Of a stretch of DNA of 29,222 nt, positions 22,413 to 29,222 are shown in pieces. The translations under genes and the position numbers were made by a program. The number at the start of each line of letters is the position of its first letter. The first letter of the stretch is position 1. The notes below the pieces were generated by a model. That model searched no databases and had not been told where the DNA came from. It saw nothing but the letters and a program-made list of their open reading frames with translations. Source of the DNA: an uncultured Lachnoclostridium sp. (GTDB taxonomy: Bacteria; Bacillota; Clostridia; Lachnospirales; Lachnospiraceae); contig CAOJBY010000036.1 of the NCBI GenBank assembly GCA_948330435.1, forward strand, positions 1 to 29,222, written 5' to 3'.

Positions 22413-24488
22413 TTACTCATTCATTGGCCGATTTACAATCCGGAAGTAGGTTCTGGTTGTAATGAAATAGACCAGTCCGTAGGCCAGGGCAAATAACAGA
22501 AAGCTTATGAGGGCCACTTTTATTAATAATGGTTTATCGTCCAGTATACTGACTTTCAACATCTGATAAACTCCTGGAAATGCAAAGGTAAGGTGAATCC
22601 CGGCAACGAAAAGCGGCAGGCCGAATACGGTAAGCATCTGGGAATTAATGCTTCGCTGAATCTCTCTTTTTGTCATGCCGATTTTCCGCATAATGGAAAA
22701 TTGCTTCTGATCCTCATAGCCCTCAGATATCTGCTTGTAATACATAATCAGTGTTGCGACAAACACGAACACGCCGCTGATGGCAAATGCCAGAAACATC
22801 ACTCCTCCGGCAAGGCTTTTTAATCTGGCCCACTTTTCAGCCTTAGTATAATAATTGATGTACTGATCCCCTTTTGTTTCCGACAGTCTCTGTACCCATC
22901 GACTGCATGCATCGCCTATGGCAAGCTGCCCCTCTCGATCCTCCGCCAGATTCACATCATATTCCCAGAACATCAGAACCTCATTTTTTGTGCTCCAGGC
23001 TGAAGCGTCAAAGTCTTTCCAAAATTCCGCCATATCCGGTACTACTACGGTAAGTGATTCCATCAGCATATCCGAATAATTGCCATACAGTTGAAAGGCG
23101 GAAAGCTTTGGCTCCTCTTTTACTGCTTTTTTGACTGTATATTCGCTTCCGTCCCAGCTTCGAATGCTTTTTGCCCCATTCGCTTTCTTTCCTCCGGCAA
23201 TCAGAACCTCCTGGCCGCTTAATTCCTCCGAAGCATTGCAGAGCCGATTATAGTCCTTTAGAGATAAAACACGTATACAAACAAAATGCTCAAGGTATTG
23301 ATTCCAGGCAGAAACATTTCCCTCCTCCGGGGCATCCTGATAGAGATCAATGCTCAGATCCAGCATATCGTTCTCAAAGGGTACATCCAGTCCAACGGCA
23401 TAAGTTTCAACCGTTCCCCTTACATCTGCTTTCATCTCTCGCCATATGTTTTCTACCTCGGAACGGTAATCTGCCCCCTCACTGCTTTCCTGTACTCCTG
23501 TGGTTTCTATGATAATTCCCAGATCATACGGATAATGACCTCCTATAATCTCATCCACACCTGCATAGCATCCAATGGATGCCACCAAAGCCACCAAAAT
23601 AACGGTAGAGAGAATACAGATGGACGCAAGACTTGCACCATTTCGCTTCATACGATAGGACAGGGAAGATATGGTGACAAAATGAGCCGTCTGATAATAA
23701 TAGTGCTTCTTCTTTTTCAACCAGCCGCACAGAAACACCGAACCGGCAATAAAGAGAAAGTAGGTGCCAATTACCACCACACCTCCTATCAGAAGCAATT
23801 GTGTCAAGGCTTCTCTGGGATTCTCAATCCGCACTGCCCATATATATGCAGCCACAAGAAGTACCATGCCGGCGGCCGCCAATGCCCACCGGCTTTTGGG
23901 CGGGCGTTCTCCCGCTGATTCACTGTGAAGAAGTTCGATAGGATTGTTCTGATGAATCTGACGTACCATGTTCAAAAAAATCAAAAGGTAAATCCCGGCA
24001 TAAAGAATGATGGCTGTCAGTATCCCTTTCCACTCAATATAAATATGGTAATTAACCTCTTCCTCCATTATATTGACCAGGCCAAGCTCCGCAATTTTTG
24101 AAAATACAACTCCAAAAAGAATGCCAGAAAAGATTACAATTCCGTAAGTCATCAAAGTTTCCCACAGCAGCACCAGAATAAGATTCCCCTTATTCATTCC
24201 AAGAATATTGTAAAGACCAAACTCTTTTTTTCGTTTTCTCATCAGGGATGAGCTGGTGTAAAACAGGAAAGGCAGAGAAAACAGTCCGATCAGAATCTCC
24301 CCGCAAAGAAGCAGTGTCGTCATAGCTTCGCCCCCGCGCAGACTGTGAACCATATCCGATGCCGTCAGAAAAGCCAGTATATAGAACACCATCACCATGA
24401 CAGCTCCGGACAGCAGATAGGGATAATAAAGCTGCTTATTCTTCCTAATTCCCGTCCATGCTAGTTTTACGTAAAGCCCTCTGTTCAT
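22413..24488 (-). CDS. ABC transporter permease, BceB/FtsX family
   Basis: A 691-residue permease. The N-terminal half has several membrane helices, starting GIRKNKQLYYPYLLSGAVMV with the FtsX motif around KKEFGLYNILGMNKGN. A large outside region of roughly 210 residues (about 315-530) precedes three C-terminal helices that carry FSIMRKIGMTKREIQR. This size and the big extracellular loop are typical of BceB-type permeases, which recognise peptide antibiotics such as bacitracin and pass the signal to a partner kinase. Its ATG overlaps the ATPase stop by 4 bases (ATGA). No terminator is evident before the promoter of the next gene. Confidence 0.88.
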   Translation of the reverse strand: MNRGLYVKLAWTGIRKNKQLYYPYLLSGAVMVMVFYILAFLTASDMVHSLRGGEAMTTLLLCGEILIGLFSLPFLFYTSSSLMRKRKKEFGLYNILGMNKGNLILVLLWETLMTYGIVIFSGILFGVVFSKIAELGLVNIMEEEVNYHIYIEWKGILTAIILYAGIYLLIFLNMVRQIHQNNPIELLHSESAGERPPKSRWALAAAGMVLLVAAYIWAVRIENPREALTQLLLIGGVVVIGTYFLFIAGSVFLCGWLKKKKHYYYQTAHFVTISSLSYRMKRNGASLASICILSTVILVALVASIGCYAGVDEIIGGHYPYDLGIIIETTGVQESSEGADYRSEVENIWREMKADVRGTVETYAVGLDVPFENDMLDLSIDLYQDAPEEGNVSAWNQYLEHFVCIRVLSLKDYNRLCNASEELSGQEVLIAGGKKANGAKSIRSWDGSEYTVKKAVKEEPKLSAFQLYGNYSDMLMESLTVVVPDMAEFWKDFDASAWSTKNEVLMFWEYDVNLAEDREGQLAIGDACSRWVQRLSETKGDQYINYYTKAEKWARLKSLAGGVMFLAFAISGVFVFVATLIMYYKQISEGYEDQKQFSIMRKIGMTKREIQRSINSQMLTVFGLPLFVAGIHLTFAFPGVYQMLKVSILDDKPLLIKVALISFLLFALAYGLVYFITTRTYFRIVNRPMNE

Positions 24489-25249
24489 CCCCGATCACCA
24501 CCCATCATCAATATGGTCAGGGTATCGGTTATCTTCTGATAGAGCTGCTCGTCGCTGTCCTCTCCCCGACAGATTTGATGGAATACCTCTCCATCTTTGA
24601 TGAACAGGACACATTTTGCCCTGCTGGCTGCGGCAACTGAATGGGTCACCATAAGGATCGTCTGTCCATTCTCATTGACGGCTCCAAAAAGCCGCAGCAA
24701 TTCATCGGACGCACGGGAGTCCAACGCTCCGGTAGGCTCATCCGCCAAAATCAAATGGGGCTTTGTTATAAGGGCCCTTGCAACAGCAGCCCGCTGCTTC
24801 TGCCCGCCGGATACTTCGTAGGGATATTTTTTCAGAAGCTCCGTGATGCCAAGCATCTTTGCGATGGGCTTTAGCCTGCGTTTCATTTCCTCATAAGGTA
24901 TGTCAGCCAGTACCAGGGGAAGATAGATATTATCCTCCAGGCTAAAGGTATCCAGGAGATTAAATTCCTGAAAGACAAAGCCCAGATTATTTCTGCGGAA
25001 TTTTGCAATCTGCTTTTCCGGAATCTTTGTGATATCCTTTCCGTTTAACAGCACAGAACCTCCGGTGGGCTTATCCAGTGCGGCCAGAATGTTAAGCAGG
25101 GTGGTTTTTCCGGAACCGGATTCGCCCATGATGGCCACGTATTCCCCTGCTTCTACGGAAAAATTCACGTTTCGAAGAGCCGTCACCTGATTGGATCCGA
25201 ATCGTGTAGTGTAAACCTTTTTCAATCCTTTTACTTCCAAAATACTCAT
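24485..25249 (-). CDS. ABC transporter ATP-binding protein, BceA-like
   Basis: A 254-residue ATPase with Walker A GESGSGKTT (42-50), Q-loop FVFQEFNLLD, signature VSGGQKQR, Walker B LILADEPTGALDS and H-loop MVTHS. It belongs to the MacB/LolD/BceA branch and pairs with the permease encoded next. I chose the ATG at 25249, 9 bases after AAGGAGG; the longer frame adds 13 residues with no site. The 133 bases between it and the kinase gene are open to a separate promoter, but I found no convincing one. Confidence 0.92.
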   Translation of the reverse strand: MSILEVKGLKKVYTTRFGSNQVTALRNVNFSVEAGEYVAIMGESGSGKTTLLNILAALDKPTGGSVLLNGKDITKIPEKQIAKFRRNNLGFVFQEFNLLDTFSLEDNIYLPLVLADIPYEEMKRRLKPIAKMLGITELLKKYPYEVSGGQKQRAAVARALITKPHLILADEPTGALDSRASDELLRLFGAVNENGQTILMVTHSVAAASRAKCVLFIKDGEVFHQICRGEDSDEQLYQKITDTLTILMMGGDRG

Positions 25250-25382
25250 ATTGGAATACCTCCTTGTTTCTTTTTTCAGTAACCTCAATGAACAAAAGAA
25301 GATGCCAAACCGTGTATTCCTTTATTTCCTGAGGGTATCCTTATCTTATCAAAAGACGGGAGTTCCATTCCATTTCGTCGGC

Positions 25383-26423
25383 TTACATTTCCCTCTGATT
25401 TCTAACATATTTGTAAGGATTGAATGTAACAGTTGAGATGGGCAGGGGATTCTGGCTTAAATCTATTTTCACCAAAGTCCCTGCTTCAACTTCTGAAGTG
25501 ATCGAGATTTTAGCCCCCAAACGGTTGCAAATCTCTTTGCAGAGATACAGGCCCAGGCCGCTTGCCCGCTTGTTTCTGCGTCCGTTACTGCCGGTGTAAC
25601 CTTTCTCAAAGACTCTCGGAATATCCTCTGGTGCAATGCCAATCCCCGTATCACAGATGCAAAGTGTCTTTGGTCTTTCAAAAGAGATGGTTACGGTACC
25701 CTCATTGGTATACTTAAGTGCATTGGAAAGAAGCTGTCCAATGACAAAAGAGAGCCATTTCTCATCGGATATTACCCTTTCCTCTATGGGAATATAAGCT
25801 AGTTGAAGCTTCTTCATGATAAAATCTCCCCGATACTTTCGGATATTCTCTCTCACTATCTTATCTAAATGAACGGTGCGGAACACATAATCCGTGGACT
25901 CAGATCCCATCTTAAGGTAGGTCAGCACCATCTCCACATATTGCTCAATATGAAGAAGATCGGACTTAAGTCTTTGGGCTGGCCTTAGATCTTCTGCATC
26001 CAAATTCAGGTGCATGGATGCGATCGGTGTCTTAATCTGGTGGACCCATATGGTAAAGTAATCCAACATCTCCCCATAAATATTTGAAAATCTTTCCTCC
26101 ACTTCCTGCCTTTCCTCACACAGGGATTGGATGATTTTCTGATAGTCATTCCCTTCTATCGTTGTGTTTTCCGGTAATGCATCCTTAAGAATGTTTCCCT
26201 GAAGCGTCTTTAGCCCTATGCGTTTTTTGTGCTTCTTATATGCATGATACATGGAAACACCCATAAACACGAATCCAAGAAGCATGCATAGTCCCGTCGG
26301 ATACAGTACAGCTCCAAGAGGCAGATGGTACAGATAAAAAGTAATTCCAAAAATGCAGACAAATGACAGTTCCAGGCATATGACTGCAAGATGCTCCCGC
26401 AAATATTGGACTGCAAATGTCAT
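25383..26423 (-). CDS. Sensor histidine kinase, BceS-like
   Basis: A 346-residue kinase with two membrane helices close together (about 12-32 and 38-60) and almost no outside sensor loop, the plan of intramembrane-sensing kinases. The phosphorylation site is H128 in WVHQIKTPIA. ATP-binding motifs are GQLLSNALKYT (N box), CDTGIGIAPEDIPRVFEKGY (G1/F box) and ASGLGLYLC (G2). In BceS systems the kinase senses through the BceAB transporter, which is encoded directly downstream. Its start overlaps the regulator gene by 4 bases. Confidence 0.9.
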   Translation of the reverse strand: MTFAVQYLREHLAVICLELSFVCIFGITFYLYHLPLGAVLYPTGLCMLLGFVFMGVSMYHAYKKHKKRIGLKTLQGNILKDALPENTTIEGNDYQKIIQSLCEERQEVEERFSNIYGEMLDYFTIWVHQIKTPIASMHLNLDAEDLRPAQRLKSDLLHIEQYVEMVLTYLKMGSESTDYVFRTVHLDKIVRENIRKYRGDFIMKKLQLAYIPIEERVISDEKWLSFVIGQLLSNALKYTNEGTVTISFERPKTLCICDTGIGIAPEDIPRVFEKGYTGSNGRRNKRASGLGLYLCKEICNRLGAKISITSEVEAGTLVKIDLSQNPLPISTVTFNPYKYVRNQREM

Positions 26424-27103
26424 GTGGTTTCCTCCCCAATATAATAACCCTCTCCGAACTTCGTTTGAATAAAGTTCACAAGTCCATTTGTCTCCAGCTT
26501 TTTCCGAAGTCGACCTACGTTTACCGTAAGCGTGTTGTCATCAATGTAGCAGTCCGATTCCCACAAAAGATCCATCAAGTGTTCTCTGCTGACAATCTGC
26601 CCTTTATTTTCCATCAGTAAAGACAGAATTCTATGTTCGTTCTTTGTAAGATCAATGGTTCTGTCTTGATAGATCAGTGTCCCCTTATCTCGGTTCAGAA
26701 AGGCTCCCCGATGTTCCAGTACCTGTGTTCCTCCTGCAAAATCGTAGGTACGGCGAAGAAGTGCCTGTATCTTCGCAATCAAAACATCCATATCAAAGGG
26801 CTTTGCCACAAAATCATCGCCGCCCATGTTCATGGTCATGATCATATTCATATTATCAGAAGCTGAGGACAGGAAAATGATAGGAACTTTCGATACTTTG
26901 CGAAGCTCCATACACCAGTAATAACCGTCAAAAGCCGGCAGACCAATGTCCATAATCACCAGGTGGGGCTGTATCTCCGAGAATTCAGAGAGTATTTTTC
27001 GGAAATTTCGGACACCGATAATCTGCAGTTCCCATTTTGCTCCTTTGCTCTTTACTGCTTCCAGGATTCCCTGATCGTCTTCTATCATATAGATGCGGTA
27101 CAT
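26420..27103 (-). CDS. Response regulator, OmpR family, BceR-like
   Basis: A 227-residue regulator. The receiver has acidic E8, D9, D10, phospho-acceptor D52 in LVIMDIGLPAFDG, and FVAKPFDMD near residue 104. The C-terminal winged helix shows LTKNEHRILSLLMEN, REHLMDLLWESD and VNVGRLRKKLE. It is the first gene of the module and most likely controls the downstream ABC genes. A GCAAGGAGTGAG site lies a little upstream of the ATG. Confidence 0.93.
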   Translation of the reverse strand: MYRIYMIEDDQGILEAVKSKGAKWELQIIGVRNFRKILSEFSEIQPHLVIMDIGLPAFDGYYWCMELRKVSKVPIIFLSSASDNMNMIMTMNMGGDDFVAKPFDMDVLIAKIQALLRRTYDFAGGTQVLEHRGAFLNRDKGTLIYQDRTIDLTKNEHRILSLLMENKGQIVSREHLMDLLWESDCYIDDNTLTVNVGRLRKKLETNGLVNFIQTKFGEGYYIGEETT

Positions 27104-27170
27104 CGTATGGGCTCACTCCTTGCTTTTATGTTTATCTGTTTTTAGATCCCAGTAGTTCTTAATTATTTGT

Positions 27171-27200
27171 ATCATGCATCTATTTTTTTATACTTGTCAA
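27171..27200 (-). promoter_or_regulatory. Candidate promoter of the two-component operon
   Basis: On the minus strand a perfect TTGACA (27195-27200), an 18-base spacer and CATGAT (27171-27176). The -10 match is moderate. It lies about 70 bases before the regulator start. Confidence 0.45.
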
Positions 27201-27269
27201 CTATGGTTGGATGAATTTAATAAAAATTAAGAATCCGCTACTTCCCGTTTGCACTGTTACAGTAAATCG

Positions 27270-27323
27270 AAAAAGAAGTTGTCGGAAAATGACGAATCCC
27301 TTACTTCCTGACAACTTCTTTTT
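27270..27323 (-). terminator. Terminator of the sigma/anti-sigma operon
   Basis: AAAAAGAAGTTGTC (27270-27283) and GACAACTTCTTTTT (27310-27323) are perfect inverted copies, giving a stem that ends in T5 on the minus strand. It lies 33 bases after the anti-sigma stop and also reads as a terminator on the plus strand. Confidence 0.85.
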
Positions 27324-27355
27324 CTGCAGCTTTAACTTTTTATTTTATGGTTTTT

Positions 27356-27892
27356 CTATTCCTGGGCATTCACACGAAGTGTATTGTCCTCCAGAGTTCC
27401 TCCCACCTTATATTGATATCTCTTCCCATTTACTTCAAAGATTCCCTCATGGCTTTCCGATGTCAAAGCATCTGTAATATCAATCCGAAAGACTCCATTG
27501 ATATCCAAAAACAGATGATCCTCCTCCCGCACGGTGCGGCATGTGTCTGATAAATCAGTTCCCAGAATTTCCTCCTCTCCCACAAAACCGGTATAGTATG
27601 TGATTCCATCTTCCGTGCGTTTTTCCATTTCCATTGGCACTTCCCGCCCATCCTTTGTGGTCAAAATGATGATCCAGGGGGTTCCCGTTGCTGCGTAAGA
27701 AATTATGTTGCTTGAAATCAATGCCAGGGCCAATGCGGCTACGGCCACACAGCTCCTGCGTAATATCCTTGTGCTCTTTTTCTTATTATGTTCCTGTCCC
27801 ATAGCTTCCACCTTTCTCAACAGTTCCACAGAAGCATGTACTTCTTTAAAGGTCTCCTGATAATATTTTCTGTTTTCCTTGTCACCTGTCAT
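27356..27892 (-). CDS. Probable anti-sigma factor, single membrane pass
   Basis: A 178-residue protein with a cytoplasmic helical N terminus (EVHASVELLRKVEAM), a basic stretch (KKKSTRILRR), a membrane helix (about 49-68) and an outside beta-rich domain. This layout and its position after an ECF sigma gene fit a membrane anti-sigma factor that holds the sigma factor until a signal arrives. I chose the ATG at 27892, which overlaps the sigma stop as ATGA and lies 7 bases after GGAGG; an upstream GTG is too close to that site. The sensed signal is unknown. Confidence 0.75.
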   Translation of the reverse strand: MTGDKENRKYYQETFKEVHASVELLRKVEAMGQEHNKKKSTRILRRSCVAVAALALALISSNIISYAATGTPWIIILTTKDGREVPMEMEKRTEDGITYYTGFVGEEEILGTDLSDTCRTVREEDHLFLDINGVFRIDITDALTSESHEGIFEVNGKRYQYKVGGTLEDNTLRVNAQE

Positions 27893-28365
27893 TTCCACGC
27901 CTCCTTTAATTGTTGTCTTAATTTTTCCCGTGCCCGCATTAAGCGGGTTTGAATGGCAGTTTCGGAGATGTGAAGAAGTTCTGCAATTTCTTTTATGCTG
28001 TATCCCTCATAATAGTAAAGGTAGGTAACTTCCCGGTATTTAGAAGACAATTTCTGTACGGCCTGAAACAATTCATTGCATTCCGGTTCCGAGAACTCCG
28101 GTTCTGTCTGCGTTTCCTCCAGAGAAATCACTTTCTTTCTCCAAAAGGAACGCCACAGGCTGTTGGTTTCATTTATTGTTACACGGATCAGCCATTTGCG
28201 GATATGCTCCTCATCCTTAAATTCCAAATTTCTCTCTAAGAGTTTCAGAAAAGTACTCTGAACAATGTCTTCCGCATCCTGAGGATTTTTGCAGCCACTT
28301 AAGGCAACCCGGTATACCGTGTCCAGGTATTGATGGACAATCCGTATGTACTCTGCGTCTTCCAA
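27889..28365 (-). CDS. RNA polymerase sigma factor, ECF type
   Basis: A 158-residue sigma-70 family factor with region 2 (DAEDIVQSTFLKLLE, HIRKWLIRVTINETNSLWRSF) and region 4 (LSSKYREVTYLYYYEGYSI, KEIAELLHISETAIQTRLMR), without regions 1 or 3. It should direct polymerase to a small stress regulon. The start codon is TTG at 28365, placed 7 bases after GGAGG; no ATG in frame has a better site. The next gene overlaps it by 4 bases and probably encodes its anti-sigma factor. No clear ECF-type promoter was seen upstream. Confidence 0.92.
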   Translation of the reverse strand: MEDAEYIRIVHQYLDTVYRVALSGCKNPQDAEDIVQSTFLKLLERNLEFKDEEHIRKWLIRVTINETNSLWRSFWRKKVISLEETQTEPEFSEPECNELFQAVQKLSSKYREVTYLYYYEGYSIKEIAELLHISETAIQTRLMRAREKLRQQLKEAWK

Positions 28366-28444
28366 TATCTCACCTCCGTCCTGCTGCTTTTAAAAGGCCT
28401 TTCAATATTAGAACGATTTGCAAGATGGAAATATCACATGAAAT

Positions 28445-28888
28445 CTATAGTTCTGTAACTTTTTTAATCATATCGTCAAAAATAGCTTCTTCTATCACTT
28501 TTATGCACCGTTCCGGATTTTTCAAAATATCATTTCCCCAAAAATGAATTACGGTCCATCCCATAAACAGCAGCTTTTTATCGTTTTCCCTGTCTCGCTC
28601 CATGTTTCTTTCTATTTTCTTTATCCAATATTCAGGATTACTCCCTTTTAAAAGTCTCGGACGCAAAACCTCCCAATCTTTCCCATGAAACAGTTCTCCA
28701 TCGCAAAAGATGACTATCTTATATTTTGTCAGGACAATATCCGGAGTTCCCGGCAATGCTTTGTAATTTTTTCTATAGCGATAGCCTTTGGACCATAATT
28801 CTTTTCTAAGGGCTAATTCAATGCTTGTATCTTTGCTTTTGATATGGCTCATAGCTTTATGCCGTTGCTCTTTTGTTAATACATCCAT
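28445..28888 (-). CDS. Very-short-patch-repair-like endonuclease (Vsr family)
   Basis: A 147-residue protein aligned by eye with E. coli Vsr: MDVLTKEQRHKAMSHIKSKD, ALPGTPDIV with D50 (E. coli D51), VIFCDGELFHG with H68 (H69) and WIKKIERNMERDRENDKKL. Vsr nicks next to T-G mismatches made by cytosine deamination at methylated sites. The first catalytic His of E. coli (H64) is Asp here, and the zinc ligands (C66, H71, C73, C117) are not kept. No DNA cytosine methyltransferase gene is in the window. I chose the ATG at 28888, 8 bases after AGGTGG; the longer frame enters the upstream terminator region. Confidence 0.82.
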   Translation of the reverse strand: MDVLTKEQRHKAMSHIKSKDTSIELALRKELWSKGYRYRKNYKALPGTPDIVLTKYKIVIFCDGELFHGKDWEVLRPRLLKGSNPEYWIKKIERNMERDRENDKKLLFMGWTVIHFWGNDILKNPERCIKVIEEAIFDDMIKKVTEL

Positions 28889-28966
28889 GGTCATCACCAC
28901 CTGTACAGATAAAATGATATTGGGCAAATGATAGTTTGACCCTAACTTTATTTTACTTTCGGGCAT

Positions 28967-29005
28967 AAAAAACCGCAACCCCTTGATTTCTCAAAGGATT
29001 GCGGT
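28967..29005 (-). terminator. Terminator behind the tuf 3' end
   Basis: On the minus strand ACCGCAA and TTGCGGT (28972-28978 with 28999-29005), plus CCTT/AAGG inside, form a hairpin followed by T6. It lies 34 bases after the tuf stop, where a tuf terminator is expected, and shields the Vsr gene from upstream transcription. Confidence 0.8.
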
Positions 29006-29038
29006 GCTTATTTTTATTATTTGGCTCTAATTTAAAGA

Positions 29039-29098
29039 TTACTCAATGATTGTAGCAACCCTACCAGACCCAACAGTCCTACCACCCTCACGGATTAG
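29039..29098 (-). pseudogene. tuf: 3' end of tuf (EF-Tu), last 19 codons plus stop
   Basis: The minus strand encodes LIREGGRTVGSGRVATIIE and a TAA stop, the C terminus of EF-Tu. Upstream, the frame reads GSPN and then unrelated residues, with a stop after about 40 codons (a 36-codon ORF could start at 29149 but has no ribosome binding site). The rest of EF-Tu is missing. A native-looking terminator follows. This is best explained as the copy of the tuf 3' end left at one attachment site of an element that integrates there. Confidence 0.8.
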
Positions 29099-29222
29099 GT
29101 TGGGAGAACCTTGTGTGACAAATGGCGTATTTTCGAGGTTTTCTGTCATCACATTTTATGAAAATACTGATTTTCTCTGTGTTTTCAAAATTCTTGTAGC
29201 CATTTTGTAGCCAATGCCGCTT
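29099..29222. mobile_element. Probable end of an integrative element, cut by the window edge
   Basis: The sequence beyond the tuf fragment does not match tuf and holds no gene I can support. It contains a direct repeat TTGTAGCCA (29194-29202 and 29205-29213) with an 11-base period, the sort of repeat found as integrase arm-binding sites near element ends. The element itself would lie to the right of the window. Confidence 0.45.

Noticed and set aside
23286..23918. 210-codon plus-strand ORF inside the permease gene
   Set aside because: Antisense shadow; composition follows the complementary codons of the permease.
25425..25434. Second copy of TGTAACAGTT, also found at 22239
   Set aside because: This copy is inside kinase coding sequence, has no inverted partner, and a 10-base match over 29 kb in AT-rich DNA is weak evidence of a dispersed repeat.
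28889..28978. 30-codon N-terminal extension of the Vsr-like protein
   Set aside because: It starts inside the tuf-type terminator and has no ribosome binding site; similarity to Vsr begins at the ATG at 28888.
29039..29149. 36-codon ORF ending in the EF-Tu C terminus as a functional small gene
   Set aside because: There is no ribosome binding site before its ATG and the N-terminal residues match nothing recognisable; an attachment-site relic explains it better.
1..29222. CRISPR arrays, tRNA or rRNA genes, insertion sequences with transposase
   Set aside because: No regularly spaced repeats, cloverleaf sequences, rRNA segments or transposase motifs were seen on either strand.

Overview
The window looks like chromosomal DNA of a gut-type Lachnospiraceae (Clostridia, Bacillota). 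The basis is the S10 ribosomal operon order (rpsJ-rplC-rplD-rplW-rplB), strong GGAGG ribosome binding sites, sigma-A promoters with 16-18 base spacers, a class II fructose-bisphosphate aldolase, a Bce-type two-component/ABC module, and secreted proteins with dockerin-like and cohesin-like domains. I assign family level only; genus is not claimed.

Layout. 1-2475 (minus): start of the S10 operon with its leader and promoter. 2494-4556 (minus): an unknown soluble protein and a PutP-type Na+/solute symporter. 4768-6323: a TetR regulator and a divergent RlmI-like methyltransferase whose promoters overlap. 6441-8320 (minus): two small membrane proteins and fructose-bisphosphate aldolase. 8508-12064: a PurF-like protein that has lost its glutaminase residues, a HAD phosphatase, and a GatZ/KbaZ-type protein without a GatY/KbaY partner. 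12134-20029 (minus): the most striking block, an operon for a 1785-residue secreted M60-like metallopeptidase with a dockerin-like module, a membrane-anchored protein with a cohesin-like module, and a lipoprotein. 20373-22212 (minus): two overlapping genes for membrane-anchored proteins with papain-like cysteine-peptidase motifs. 22413-27103 (minus): a BceRS-AB-like response regulator, sensor kinase, ATPase and permease. 27356-28365 (minus): ECF sigma factor and probable anti-sigma factor. 28445-28888 (minus): a Vsr-like endonuclease. 29039-29098: the last codons of tuf (EF-Tu) joined to unrelated DNA, with the tuf-type terminator behind it. This looks like one attachment end of an integrative element lying mostly beyond the right edge.

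How the genes may work together. The M60-like enzyme has a signal peptide and discoidin/Fn3-type modules but no visible LPXTG or transmembrane anchor. The next gene encodes a single-pass protein with an exposed cohesin-like domain. The simplest model is that the cohesin holds the dockerin-bearing peptidase at the surface, as cellulosomes hold glycosidases, here probably to attack glycoproteins such as mucins. The neighbouring C39-like/permuted-papain pair and the envelope-stress module are also envelope-directed, so 12-28 kb reads as a cell-surface accessory region between conserved translation genes. All function calls come from reading motifs in the translated sequence; no database search was run.
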